DNA of 64,000 nucleotides, taken from JAICSD01 sp963836665. GTDB lineage: Bacteria; Acidobacteriota; Vicinamibacteria; Vicinamibacterales; 2-12-FULL-66-21. The notes below the pieces were generated by a model. The model was not told the DNA's origin, made no database searches, and saw only the letters and a list, made by a program, of their open reading frames with translations. The stretch covers positions 3,941,160 to 4,005,159 of the forward strand of contig CAWIKL010000001.1 in NCBI GenBank assembly GCA_963836665.1, written 5' to 3'. The position numbers and the translations under genes are program-made. Positions 55,739 to 64,000 of this stretch are shown here, piece by piece; positions within the stretch are counted from its first letter, which is position 1; each line of letters starts with the position of its first letter.

Positions 55739-56434
55739 ATGGTTGCCATCGTGACGGGCGGATCGAAGGGAATCGGGCTGGCCATCGCGCACGCGTTGGT
55801 CGAGAACGGCGGGCAGGTCGCCATCAGCGCGCGCACCGAAGCCGAGGTGATGCGCGCGGCACGGTCGCTCAGCAGCGACCGCGTGCTGGGCGTGCGCGCC
55901 GACGTGCGCGACCCCGCCGACTGCGAACGGCTCGTCGCCGAGACGGTGCGCAACTTCGGCGGCCTCGACGTTCTCGTCAATAACGCCGGAGTCGGCCGTT
56001 TTGCCAACGTCGCCGAGATGAGTCTCGACGACTGGCGCACGGTGATCGACACCAACCTCAGCGGCGTGTTCTACTGCACGCGCGCGGCGCTGCCCGAGCT
56101 GCGCCGCCGCGGCGGCGGCTTCATCGTCAACATCAGCAGCCTGGCAGGCAAGAACGCCTTTGCCGGCGGCGCCGCCTACTGCGCGTCGAAGGCCGGGCTC
56201 GATCAGTTCAGCGAGGCGTTGATGCAGGAAGTGCGTCACGAGAACATCCGCGTCAGCTACGTCATGCCCGGCTCGGTGGCGACGGAGTTCGGCGGTGGAT
56301 CCGGCGCCGGCGACGCCTGGAAGCTGGCGCCGTCGGACGTGGCACGGGTCGTCGTCGATCTCGTCAACCACGATGCGCGCAGCCTGCCGAGCCGGGTCGA
56401 GCTGCGTCCGTCGCGGCCGCCGCGAAAGGGCTGA
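55739..56434 (+). CDS. Short-chain dehydrogenase/reductase
   Basis: 231 residues, classical SDR: VTGGSKGIGLAIA (TGxxxGxG), VNNAGVG, Ser in NISSLAG and catalytic AAYCASKAG (Y-x3-K). Cytosolic, NAD(P)-dependent; substrate unknown. The start lies 25 bp from the divergent MDH-like gene. Confidence 0.92.
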   Translation: MVAIVTGGSKGIGLAIAHALVENGGQVAISARTEAEVMRAARSLSSDRVLGVRADVRDPADCERLVAETVRNFGGLDVLVNNAGVGRFANVAEMSLDDWRTVIDTNLSGVFYCTRAALPELRRRGGGFIVNISSLAGKNAFAGGAAYCASKAGLDQFSEALMQEVRHENIRVSYVMPGSVATEFGGGSGAGDAWKLAPSDVARVVVDLVNHDARSLPSRVELRPSRPPRKG

Positions 56435-56441
56435 ACCTGGC

Positions 56442-57422
56442 GTGAGCGCGATCGCCCACTACAACATCCTCGAACCGATTGGGGCCGGCGCCCTTGGCGA
56501 CGTGTTCCGCGCGCGCGACACCCAGGTCGGACGCACGGTCGCCCTGAAGATCGTGGATCCGCGGATCGTCGCGGATCCGTCGCGCCTGGCGCACCTGGCC
56601 CGGGACGCCGAGGCGGCGATGCGGCTGTCGCATCCCAACATCGCCACGTTGTGGGATGCCGGCGAAAGCGGCGGCCGCGCCTATCTCGCCTATGAATACA
56701 TCGCCGGCCGAAGCCTGCGCGACGAGGCCAGCGGCGGCGCGATGCCTCCCCGCCGCGCCCTCGACCTTGCCATTCAGCTCGCCGACGGCGTGGCCGACGC
56801 ACACGCGCAGGGCATCCTCCACGGTGATCTCCGCCCCGACACCGTGATGGTCACCGCGAAGGGCAGCGCCAAGATTCTCGATTTCGGCCTGGCGCCGTGG
56901 ACCAAGGGCGGCCAGCTGCGGCTGACCGCGCTGAACGATCCCGACGCGCTCCCGCCCGAGTCGATTGCCGTGCTCGCCTACCTCTCACCCGAACAGGCCG
57001 TTGGCGCGGCCGTTGACGTACGCAGCGACGTCTTCTCACTCGGCGTGCTCGCCTACGAGCTCCTCACCGGGTGCAGTCCGTTCGCGGCCGACACCGCCTC
57101 GCGCACCATCGTCAACGTGATCAAGGCGCACGCACCGCTGCCGTCAGTGACAAACGCCGCGGCGCCGAAAGAGCTCGACAGCGTGCTCGCGCGGGCGATG
57201 GCCCCGGACCTGACGGAACGTCACCAAAGCGCCGCGTCCCTGGCCGCCGAGCTGCGGTCGGTCGCCGCCATGCTGGACGTGCGCAGCGGCGACGCCGCCG
57301 CGCCGTCCGCGCTGCTCCCGCTCGACGACACGCCGGATCGCGAAGCCGCCGGCCTGCTTGCCGGCGCCCTGGTCGCGGCCGCGGCTGCCGTGGCGGCTGT
57401 CTGGTGGTGGCTGAGCAGGTGA
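56442..57422 (+). CDS. Serine/threonine kinase-like membrane protein
   Basis: 326 residues: kinase domain 1-260 and a C-terminal membrane helix (GLLAGALVAAAAAVAAVWWW). Gly-rich loop IGAGALGDVF, VAIK-type Lys in VALKIV, and DFG (ILDFGLAPW) are present. The catalytic loop reads HGDLRPDTVMV instead of HRDLKPxN, so the Arg is Gly and the Asn is Thr. That suggests reduced or atypical activity. The likely start is GTG 56442; it lies 7 bp after the SDR stop. Confidence 0.82.
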   Translation: MSAIAHYNILEPIGAGALGDVFRARDTQVGRTVALKIVDPRIVADPSRLAHLARDAEAAMRLSHPNIATLWDAGESGGRAYLAYEYIAGRSLRDEASGGAMPPRRALDLAIQLADGVADAHAQGILHGDLRPDTVMVTAKGSAKILDFGLAPWTKGGQLRLTALNDPDALPPESIAVLAYLSPEQAVGAAVDVRSDVFSLGVLAYELLTGCSPFAADTASRTIVNVIKAHAPLPSVTNAAAPKELDSVLARAMAPDLTERHQSAASLAAELRSVAAMLDVRSGDAAAPSALLPLDDTPDREAAGLLAGALVAAAAAVAAVWWWLSR

Positions 57423-57487
57423 GCGCCCCTGACGGCACGACTCGACGACGCCCAACCGGCGTCGCGCGCGGTTTGACGCGCGCGCGT

Positions 57488-58438
57488 TCAGCGTAGGACC
57501 GACGCGAGTACACCCGCGTCAACGTTGGCGCCGCTGAGGATCACCGCGACGTTGCCCTCGGCCTGGACCTTCTTGGCGAGCAGGGCGGCCGGGCCGGCGG
57601 CGGCGGCCCCTTCGATGACGAGATGCTCGTGGGTCACGACGCCCGCCAGTGCCGCGCGCAGCTCAGCTTCTTCGACGACAACGATCTGATCGACGACCTG
57701 CCGGACGATGTCGAGCGTGACCGTGTCGGGATCGAGATTGCCCGTGAGACCGTCGGCGAGCGAGGGCTGGACGTCGATGTGTACGAGATGGCCGGCGGCC
57801 AGGCTCCTGGTGAAAGGGCAGGACGCCGCGACTTCCACGCCAATCACGCGCGTCCCCGGCAGCAGCGCCTTCAACGCGATGCCGATGCCGCTAGCCAGTC
57901 CACCGCCGCCCATTGGCACCACGACCGCGTCGAGGTCGGGCTGCTGTGCGGCGAGCTCGAGCGCGATCGTGCCGGCGCCGGCGATCACGTCGGGATGCGA
58001 ATACGGGGACACGTAACATCCGCCGCCGTCGCGCGCGAACGCCTTGGCCTGCCGCTCGGCGTCGTCGTAGTCGGCGCACGGACGCAGCTCGGCCCCGCTC
58101 CTGGCGATCGCGTCCGCCTTGGCGCGCGGTGCGTCCGCGGCGATGAAGACGACGAGCGGGATGTCATAGAGCGCGGCGGCGTAGGCGAGCGCCCGCCCAT
58201 GGTTGCCGGCCGAGGCCGTCACCAGCCGCTCGCCGGCGAGCCCCTCGGCCGAGAAGCGCTCGACGGCGTTGACCGCGCCGCGAATCTTGTACGAGCAGGT
58301 CGGCTGTACCGTCTCGATTTTCACGAACACGTTCGCACCGCCTGCCGACAGCCATTCAGAGAGGCGCAGCGGGGTCTGGAACGTGAGCGCGGCAATCCGC
58401 TCCGCTGCCGCCCGGACGTCGTCGATCGAGACGGTCAC
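57488..58438 (-). CDS. ilvA: Threonine/serine dehydratase (PLP-dependent)
   Basis: 316 residues, fold II PLP enzyme without the C-terminal regulatory domain: TCSYKIRGAVNAV (Schiff-base Lys), ASAGNHGRALAYAAAL (Asn), and VVPMGGGGLASG (Gly loop for phosphate). It deaminates threonine (or serine) to 2-oxobutyrate; the short form is catabolic type or serine racemase-like. Starts at GTG 58438, overlapping the preceding gene's stop (GTGA). Confidence 0.86.
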   Translation of the reverse strand: MTVSIDDVRAAAERIAALTFQTPLRLSEWLSAGGANVFVKIETVQPTCSYKIRGAVNAVERFSAEGLAGERLVTASAGNHGRALAYAAALYDIPLVVFIAADAPRAKADAIARSGAELRPCADYDDAERQAKAFARDGGGCYVSPYSHPDVIAGAGTIALELAAQQPDLDAVVVPMGGGGLASGIGIALKALLPGTRVIGVEVAASCPFTRSLAAGHLVHIDVQPSLADGLTGNLDPDTVTLDIVRQVVDQIVVVEEAELRAALAGVVTHEHLVIEGAAAAGPAALLAKKVQAEGNVAVILSGANVDAGVLASVLR

Positions 58439-58797
58439 GATTGGGCGGCGGCGGTGAGAATGTCGGCGAGATTACCGGCGAATTGCGATCGCGGCATGAC
58501 CTGGTCGGCGCCGGCCCGGCGCGCGGCGTCGATGAGGTCGACGTGCACGTGCGAGGCAAAGGCGATGGCCCGTATGCCCGCAAGTGCCGCGTCCGTCTTC
58601 AGCGCTGCAATCGTCGCGACCGCGTCGAGCTTTTGGCTGTTCAGGTCGAAGATGACCAGCGACGGTTTCAGCTCCTGCGCCTTGGCGAGTAAGTCGTCGG
58701 TGCTCTGCGCGAAGGCGATGTCGGCATTCACGTGTTTGGCCACGGCGCGGATCTTCGAACGAAAGAGGAAATCGTCGACGGCGGCGAGGATGGGCAC
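58435..58797 (-). CDS. Stand-alone receiver-like protein
   Basis: 120 residues with a CheY-like fold: MPILAAVDDFLFRSKIRAVA, LVIFDLNSQKLDA (candidate phospho-Asp), AIAFASHVHVDLIDAARRAG. The first acidic pair and the Lys are partly altered (VDDF; no KP-type Lys but VMPRSQ), so phosphorylation is uncertain. Likely start GTG 58797. It overlaps the dehydratase start. Confidence 0.7.
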   Translation of the reverse strand: MPILAAVDDFLFRSKIRAVAKHVNADIAFAQSTDDLLAKAQELKPSLVIFDLNSQKLDAVATIAALKTDAALAGIRAIAFASHVHVDLIDAARRAGADQVMPRSQFAGNLADILTAAAQS

Positions 58798-58894
58798 GGC
58801 TCGATCATAGCGCGGGCAGGTGTGGAGTGCCGGTGCCGCCAGGTTCGTCATGAACGCATGAGCCAGTACGGGCGCGGTTTGCGCCTTCCAGGGC

Positions 58895-59545
58895 ATGGAC
58901 ACGACTGTTCGGCTCAACGGTGCCGTCACGGCGAACATCGAAAAGCGCCTGCTCGTCTGGCTCGCCGAACGCCTGCCACCGTCGGTCAACTCGGATCATC
59001 TGACCACGCTCGCCGCGGTGGCGCTCGCCGCTGCGAGCGGCTGTTTCGTTGCCGGCGGCGGCGCGCTGCTGCTGGTAGGGCCGCTCCTGGCGCTCAACTG
59101 GTTCGGCGATAGCCTTGACGGCACGCTCGCGCGCGTCCGCCGCCGCGAGCGCCCGCGCTACGGCTACTACGTCGATCATGTCCTCGATGCCGCCGGTTTT
59201 GCCGCGCTGGTCGCCGGTTTCGTCCTCGGCCGACACATGACCCCGTGGATCGGCCTGTTGTTTCTGTCGTCGTATTTCCTCGTCGTGATCGAAGTCGCCC
59301 TGGCGACCCACGCGCGTGGCACATTCCGCATGTCAGCCTGGGGCGTCGGCCCGACCGAGCTGCGCATCCTCCTGGCGCTCGGCGCGGCTCAACTGTGGCG
59401 GGCCGAGCAGGTTTCCATCGCGGCGCACACGTGGCAGTTGTTCGACGTCGGCGGTATCTGCGGGACCGTCGGCCTGCTCGTGACCTTCGTTACTGCCGCC
59501 GTGCGCAACGGCATGGCGCTCTATCGCGAAGAACGCCTCGCCTGA
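58895..59545 (+). CDS. CDP-alcohol phosphatidyltransferase family protein
   Basis: 216 residues, about six membrane helices. The active-site motif D-G-x2-A-R-x8-G-x3-D-x3-D is present as DGTLARVRRRERPRYGYYVD followed by HVLD. It joins a CDP-activated lipid or alcohol to another alcohol; the exact phospholipid product is unknown. Confidence 0.9.
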   Translation: MDTTVRLNGAVTANIEKRLLVWLAERLPPSVNSDHLTTLAAVALAAASGCFVAGGGALLLVGPLLALNWFGDSLDGTLARVRRRERPRYGYYVDHVLDAAGFAALVAGFVLGRHMTPWIGLLFLSSYFLVVIEVALATHARGTFRMSAWGVGPTELRILLALGAAQLWRAEQVSIAAHTWQLFDVGGICGTVGLLVTFVTAAVRNGMALYREERLA

Positions 59546-59584
59546 CCACCCCGCGCTCGCCTGACTACGCCCCCCTCGCCTGAC
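59537..59584 (+). repeat. Three CTCGCCTGAC copies at 19-bp spacing
   Basis: Copies at 59537, 59556 and 59575; the first contains the last codon and TGA stop of the phosphatidyltransferase gene. Looks like short local duplication of the gene end. Confidence 0.6.
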
Positions 59585-59615
59585 CCCGCCGCGCCGAATG
59601 CGATAGGCTCACAAC

Positions 59616-60253
59616 GTGATTCTCGAGCACGCGGCCGTACCCCGTTCTACAAGAACGGGTTCGTGATCGGTTGTGAGGAGACACGCGAAGGCGCGGTGAT
59701 CGATCCGGGCGACGAAGTGGACGCACTGCTCGCCGCCGCGGTCCGTCAGCGGTTGACGATCACCCGTATCCTGCTGACGCACGCCCACCTCGACCATGTG
59801 ACCGGTGTCGCGCGCGCGAAACAGGCCCTCGGCGTTCCTGTCTGGCTGCATCAAGCCGACAACTTCCTCTACGAAGGAATCGTCGAGCAGGGCCAGATGT
59901 TTGGACTTCAGGTCGAGCCGCAGCCGCCCGTCGATCATTTCTACGACGGCGAAGGTCCGCTGCGGTTTGGCCGCTATGCGGTTGGCGTGCTGCACACGCC
60001 GGGGCATTGCCCGGGCGGCGTCTGCCTGGCGGTGTCGCGCGTCGGCGAGCCGGGCGCCACGTTGTTCGTCGGCGACTCGCTGTTTGCCGGCTCGATCGGA
60101 CGGACCGACCTGCCCGGCGGCGACATGGAAACGCTGCTGCGCTCGATTCGCCAGGTGCTCTTCACGTTTCCCGACGACACGATCGTCTGGTCCGGCCACG
60201 GTCCCGAGACGACGATCGGCCGGGAACGTCGCACCAATCCCTTTCTGTCCTGA
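59616..60253 (+). CDS. MBL-fold metallo-hydrolase (glyoxalase II-like; likely N-terminal frameshift)
   Basis: The main frame (from GTG 59663) gives 196 residues: THAHLDHVTG (HxHxDH), LHTPGHCPGG (His), LFVGDSLFAGSIGRTDLPGG (Asp) and WSGHGPET (His), the zinc ligands of glyoxalase II-like hydrolases. The natural N-terminus probably starts at GTG 59616 (VILEHAAVP) and joins FYKNGFVIG through one lost base near 59637, in a CCCC run. Cytosolic; substrate unknown. Confidence 0.82.
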
Positions 60254-60287
60254 TCCCGGGACCGTCGCGCCTTCGGCCTGAGCATGG

Positions 60288-60581
60288 TCAATCGACCTTG
60301 TCGACCGTCAACTCGACGCGGCCGACGCCGAGCCGATCTCCGGCGCGCAGCGTCCCGCGAGCCGTGCGCTCGCCGTTGACGTAGGTCCCGTTGGTGCTGT
60401 CGAGATCGACGACCTCGAGCTCGGTAGCACCGGCCGTCACCCGGCAGTGCAGCCGCGAGACCAGCCCTGCGTCGAGGACGAAATCGGCGCGCGGCGCGCG
60501 GCCAATCGTCTTGATGTTCCCGGGCAGAATCCTGAAGCTGACGGACGCCTCGGCATCCGCAGCCGTTCGCAGCAGCCACAT
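60288..60581 (-). CDS. FHA domain protein
   Basis: 97 residues, essentially one FHA domain: KTIGRAPRADFVLDAGLVSRLHC (GR and Ser-x2-His) and VDLDSTNGTYVNGE (NGTxVNG). It binds phosphothreonine peptides. It lies 65 bp beyond the transhydrogenase gene and may share its transcript. Confidence 0.9.
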   Translation of the reverse strand: MWLLRTAADAEASVSFRILPGNIKTIGRAPRADFVLDAGLVSRLHCRVTAGATELEVVDLDSTNGTYVNGERTARGTLRAGDRLGVGRVELTVDKVD

Positions 60582-60646
60582 CTACGTCTCATCCGAGGGA
60601 TGTCCACCCCCGGCCTCCCTGATAGGCCCATTCTGCATGGCGTCGG

Positions 60647-61801
60647 CTACGCGCGCGCTCCGGCGGAAAGCAGGTCCTTGACTCTGGCGTGCACGACCTC
60701 GCCGTTCTGTGTGAGCAGCGTCTCGCGCGTGATCTCGTCGGTGAGGTCGAGCTCGAGTGCGGACTTCTTCACCCCCTCCTTTCCGAGCAGGTGGGACAGA
60801 AAGGTCGTGATGTTCTTCGCGTACATCTGGCTGCCGTGATACGGCACCAGCGACGGCGGGTTGGACGGCCCGAGGATGGTCACGCCGCGGTGGACGACCA
60901 CTTCGTCGGGCCGCGTCAGCTCGCAGTTGCCGCCGCGCTCCGCGGCGAGATCGACGACGACCGATCCCGGCGCCATGCCGTTGACCATCTCCTCGGTCAC
61001 CAGGATCGGCGCGCGCTTGCCCGGAATGAGCGCGGTGGTGATCACCACGTCGCTGCCGGCCACGACCTTCAGCATCATCTCGCGCTGCCGGCGGTAGAAC
61101 GACTCGTCCTGCGCCCTGGCGTAGCCCCCCTTGTCTTCCGAGTCGGCCGTCTCGAGCGCCATCTCCACGAAGCGGGCGCCGAGCGACTGCACTTGTTCTT
61201 TGACGGCGGGGCGTACGTCGTAGGCCTCGACCTTCGCGCCGAGGCGTCGCGAGGTCGCGATCGCCTGCAGCCCCGCGACGCCGGCGCCGACGATGAACAC
61301 ACGCGCCGCCGTGACGGTGCCGGCCGCCGTCATGAGCATCGGGAACATGCGCGGCAGGTGATCGGCCGCCAGCAGCACCCCCTTGTAACCGGCGATGGTG
61401 GCCATCGACGACAGCGCGTCCATGCTCTGCGCGCGCGTGATGCGCGGCATCAACTCCATCGAAAACGCGGTGACGCCGGCCGCGGCCAGCGCGCGAATCG
61501 CCTCCGGCGATCCGAGCGGGTCCGCGAAACCGATGACGACCTGTCCGCGCCGCAGCGCAGTTCCCTCGGGTGGCGTCGAGCGGACCTGGAGCAGGATGTC
61601 GGCGGCGGCGAAGACGTCGTGGCGGGCGGCGACGGCGACGCCGGCAGCTTCGTAGGCGGCATCCGTGAATCCCGCGTCGGCGCCGGCGTCCAGTTCGACG
61701 ACCACGTCGAGCCCGGCTTTCTTCAGCGCTGCCGCGGCGGCCGGGATCAGCGCGACGCGGCGCTCGCCCGGCCACGTCTCACGCGGAACGCCAACCTTCA
61801 T
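60647..61801 (-). CDS. pntA: NAD(P) transhydrogenase alpha subunit (soluble part)
   Basis: 384 residues, alanine dehydrogenase/PNT fold: MKVGVPRETWPGERRVALIP, FSMELMPRITRAQSMDALSS, FIVGAGVAGLQAIATSRRLGAKVEAYDVRP (NAD site), GGYARAQDESFYRRQREMM and LAAERGGNCELTRP. The RDEDKGG-like and QEFY segments favour transhydrogenase over alanine dehydrogenase. It normally works with membrane subunits PntA2 and PntB, none of which lie beside it. Confidence 0.88.
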   Translation of the reverse strand: MKVGVPRETWPGERRVALIPAAAAALKKAGLDVVVELDAGADAGFTDAAYEAAGVAVAARHDVFAAADILLQVRSTPPEGTALRRGQVVIGFADPLGSPEAIRALAAAGVTAFSMELMPRITRAQSMDALSSMATIAGYKGVLLAADHLPRMFPMLMTAAGTVTAARVFIVGAGVAGLQAIATSRRLGAKVEAYDVRPAVKEQVQSLGARFVEMALETADSEDKGGYARAQDESFYRRQREMMLKVVAGSDVVITTALIPGKRAPILVTEEMVNGMAPGSVVVDLAAERGGNCELTRPDEVVVHRGVTILGPSNPPSLVPYHGSQMYAKNITTFLSHLLGKEGVKKSALELDLTDEITRETLLTQNGEVVHARVKDLLSAGARA

Positions 61802-61822
61802 GCGCGGAAAGTGTAGCCCAGC

Positions 61823-63442
61823 TCAGAGTTTCTTGATCCACTCGGCGATGGCGTCGATCACCTTGGCACTGACCTGACTGCCGCCGGCGGAGGTGAGCGT
61901 GTTGCCGACGTCGGCGACGTGCACCACCTCGGTCGCGCCCGCCTTCTTGCGCCCCTTCGCCAGTTCGCCGAGGCGATCCGCTTCAGAGGGCGGCACGCCC
62001 GGATCGAGATCGCCGTGCAGGACGAGGATCGGCTGGCGGACTTTCACCAGAATCTTGGCGGGATCGTAGCTGAGCACGCTCTTGAACCACGGCGTGTCCG
62101 CCTGCCGTCGCATGGCCTCCGGAATTCCGGCCCAGCCGGTACCGTTGATCACCGCCGACTGGATCTTCTTCTGCAGCTCGATGCGCGCCTCGCGTTCGGC
62201 CTCCGGCAGTTTCAGATCGTCGAGCACCTTCTGCTGCTGCAGCAGGACCAGATCGGCGCCGTTGGCTCCCGCGGCGTCGACCGTGATGACCCCGTCGATC
62301 GCTTTCGCCGTGGCGGCGGCGATCAGGGCGACGGGGCCTCCCTCGAGGTGGCCCAGGATCACGATCCGCTGCCGGTCGACGTCTTCGCGCTTGGCCAGCC
62401 ATGCCACCGCCGCGACCACGTCGTCTGCGTAATCTGACAATGTGGCGGTGTCGGTGCGCCCACCGCTCTGGCCGGTGCCGCGGCGGTCGTAGCGCAACAC
62501 GATGTGCCCGCTGTCGGCGAGCCCTTTGGCCAACTGCGTGAAAACCGGAATGCCCCCGATCACCTCGTCGCGATCGGCGGGCGACGTGCCTCCGACGAGC
62601 AGCACGGCGGGGGAGCGCAGGCGTCCGGCGACCGTCGACGGCTTGGTCAGCGTGCCGGCCAGGTTGAAGCCGTTGGCCTTGATCGTGACGTCGCTATCGG
62701 TCGGATTGCGCGCACTCTGTGCGCGTACCGCGACGCTCGAGACATCCTCGCGCACCGCCTGCAGGCCGATCTCGGGGATCTCGAAGCGGACCAGGCGGAG
62801 GTGCTCATCGACGACGAGGAACGCCTTCACTGGGCGGTCGGCGTTCTGCAGCAGCAGATCGAAGCGGCGCGTGACCAGCGACGCATTCGGCCCCTTCAGC
62901 GTTTCGTCCGTTACCGCGAGGACCTTGGCCTTGATCTCGCCGCTGGGTGCGACGTAGATCGGCACCTCGGTATTGGCCGGCACGTTCCACAGCCGGACCG
63001 CCAGCGCCTCGTAGGCGGCGAACACGTTGTTGGGAACGACGGTCGTGCCGGCGCTGATCTGATCCTGCTTGTGTCCCTTGGTATTGTTCTGCACGATCTC
63101 GTTGATCGCCGTCGTCATGGTGAACGACGTGTTGATGATCACGCCGAGCGTGCGGACGTGCGCCTCGAGGGTCATCTCGAGCGGATCCCAGCCGGACGAG
63201 TACTTGATCTCGAACCGATTGATCGTGAAATCGAGCGGCGGCGCGGTCCGCCCGGTGGAAGTGACGAGCCAGCCGCTGTCCGTCTTCGCCAGCGTGTCCT
63301 GCTGGCGGCCGATCTGCGTGCCGCGAAGAAACACCGCGAAGGTCGCGTCGCCCGGACGCGGCTGAGCCTGATCCTGCGCGCGCGCGCCGTGGGACGAGAC
63401 GAGCAGGACCGCCAGAGCGAGGGCGGTACAATGGCGGAGCAT
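61823..63442 (-). CDS. Exported alpha/beta hydrolase-fold protein with Leu at the nucleophile
   Basis: 539 residues with a signal peptide (LALAVLLVSSHGARAQ). An N-terminal beta-rich region of about 230 residues precedes an alpha/beta hydrolase domain with VLRYDRRGTGQSGG, nucleophile elbow GHLEGG (364-369) and LHGDLDPGVP (Asp). In this family the elbow is GHSEGG; here Ser is Leu366. The late catalytic His is also not seen (ADVGNTLTS). The hydrolase is probably inactive or non-catalytic. Its ATG shares base 63442 with the divergent gene's start codon. Confidence 0.82.
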   Translation of the reverse strand: MLRHCTALALAVLLVSSHGARAQDQAQPRPGDATFAVFLRGTQIGRQQDTLAKTDSGWLVTSTGRTAPPLDFTINRFEIKYSSGWDPLEMTLEAHVRTLGVIINTSFTMTTAINEIVQNNTKGHKQDQISAGTTVVPNNVFAAYEALAVRLWNVPANTEVPIYVAPSGEIKAKVLAVTDETLKGPNASLVTRRFDLLLQNADRPVKAFLVVDEHLRLVRFEIPEIGLQAVREDVSSVAVRAQSARNPTDSDVTIKANGFNLAGTLTKPSTVAGRLRSPAVLLVGGTSPADRDEVIGGIPVFTQLAKGLADSGHIVLRYDRRGTGQSGGRTDTATLSDYADDVVAAVAWLAKREDVDRQRIVILGHLEGGPVALIAAATAKAIDGVITVDAAGANGADLVLLQQQKVLDDLKLPEAEREARIELQKKIQSAVINGTGWAGIPEAMRRQADTPWFKSVLSYDPAKILVKVRQPILVLHGDLDPGVPPSEADRLGELAKGRKKAGATEVVHVADVGNTLTSAGGSQVSAKVIDAIAEWIKKL

Positions 63443-64000
63443 TGAAACAGGATATCAGCAGCGGATACGCGGCGCTGCGCGGCGGCGCCGCGCTGGTGGC
63501 CCGGCCGTCAGGGCGCCTGATGGTGCGCGGCACCGATCGCCGTGCCTACCTGCAGGGGCTCCTCACCAACGACATCGCCGCGCTCGTTCCTGGTACCGGG
63601 TGCTACGCCGCCATGCTCACCGCGCAGGGGCGGATGATCACCGACATGCGCGTGCTCGAACTTGGCGACGCCATCCTTCTCGACGTGCCGCGCCACCTCG
63701 CCGCGCCGATCCGTGAGCATCTCGACCGGTTCGTGTTCGCCGAGGACGTGCAGGTCGAGGACGTCACCGATTCGCGCGCGGAGGTCGGCGTCTTCGGTCC
63801 GCGCGCGCTCGACGTGCTGCAGTCGGCACCGATCGAGGGAGCGGCGCCCGGCACGCTCTTCGCCTCCACCCGCGTCCGCGTCGGCGGCCACCACACGATT
63901 CTCGTCAACAGCGACGCCATCGGCGTGCCCGGATTCGATCTCATCGTCACAGACGAGGAGGCCGGGCCCGTGCGCTCAGCGCTCGCGGCGGCGGGGGCGG
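63442..64000 (+). CDS. YgfZ/GcvT-like folate-binding protein (partial)
   Basis: The first 186 codons are present; the gene runs off the right edge. It reads GYAALRGGAALVARPSGRLM, VRGTDRRAYLQGLLTNDIAA, then YAAMLTAQGRMITDMRVLEL, the YgfZ-type folate-binding fold (related to GcvT) used in iron-sulfur cluster assembly or repair. The distal KGC motif would lie outside the window. The start is a TTG with GGAG 6 bases upstream; no later start keeps the conserved N-terminus. Confidence 0.85.
   Translation, partial: MKQDISSGYAALRGGAALVARPSGRLMVRGTDRRAYLQGLLTNDIAALVPGTGCYAAMLTAQGRMITDMRVLELGDAILLDVPRHLAAPIREHLDRFVFAEDVQVEDVTDSRAEVGVFGPRALDVLQSAPIEGAAPGTLFASTRVRVGGHHTILVNSDAIGVPGFDLIVTDEEAGPVRSALAAAGA

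Overview
The window is GC-rich (roughly two thirds G+C), densely coded bacterial DNA with many ATGA, GTGA and TGATG start/stop overlaps and frequent GTG/TTG starts. The gene mix (Tad/Flp pilus cluster, hanks-type kinase, several secreted amidohydrolases and hydrolases, PYROXD2-like oxidoreductases, a PsrABC-like molybdoenzyme) and the G+C suggest an Acidobacteriota of the Vicinamibacteria type. That placement is inference; no rRNA or tRNA gene was seen.

Layout. 0-15 kb is catabolic and housekeeping: two tandem FAD oxidoreductases, a GcvT-family protein with a polytopic membrane protein, a Rieske oxygenase, a histidine phosphatase, an M14 peptidase, two amidohydrolases (one with most metal ligands replaced), an APC permease, a 2-dehydropantoate reductase-like protein and a SYLF protein. 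15-22 kb looks like a sulfur module: cysteine dioxygenase-like protein, TauE/SafE exporter with DUF1634, and a molybdopterin oxidoreductase with a fused FeS/NrfD subunit, coupled to a GAF protein. 22-28 kb is a SNF2-helicase plus Eco57I-type methylase pair, possibly a defence or epigenetic module. 28-42 kb is a complete-looking Tad pilus operon (two Flp pilins, prepilin peptidase, TadE, CpaB, secretin, TadG, CpaE, CpaF, TadB, TadC) preceded by a near-consensus sigma-54 promoter and followed by DUF192, AAA+ ATPase and isoprenylcysteine methyltransferase-like genes.

43-50 kb, all on the minus strand, is the most novel part: an NtrC-type response regulator, a sigma-54 promoter and palindrome, a radical SAM/SPASM maturase, three tiny precursor-like ORFs (two nearly identical, with a Gly-Gly-Cys-Pro-Trp segment), a family-5 solute-binding protein and a sensor histidine kinase. 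I read this as a ribosomally made modified peptide (RiPP) cassette tied to a two-component circuit. The binding protein and the kinase sensor half carry about ten single-base frameshifts in 1.6 kb, which may be sequence error.

50-64 kb is mostly housekeeping: lipoamide dehydrogenase, E2 acyltransferase and LipB, an ECF-type sigma factor, a malate dehydrogenase-like protein lacking catalytic residues, an SDR, a kinase-like protein, threonine dehydratase, CDP-alcohol phosphatidyltransferase, an MBL hydrolase, an FHA protein, transhydrogenase alpha subunit, an alpha/beta hydrolase-like protein with Leu in place of the nucleophile, and the start of a YgfZ-like gene. Intergenic regions hold families of short repeats, one of which also lies in frame inside the E2 linker.
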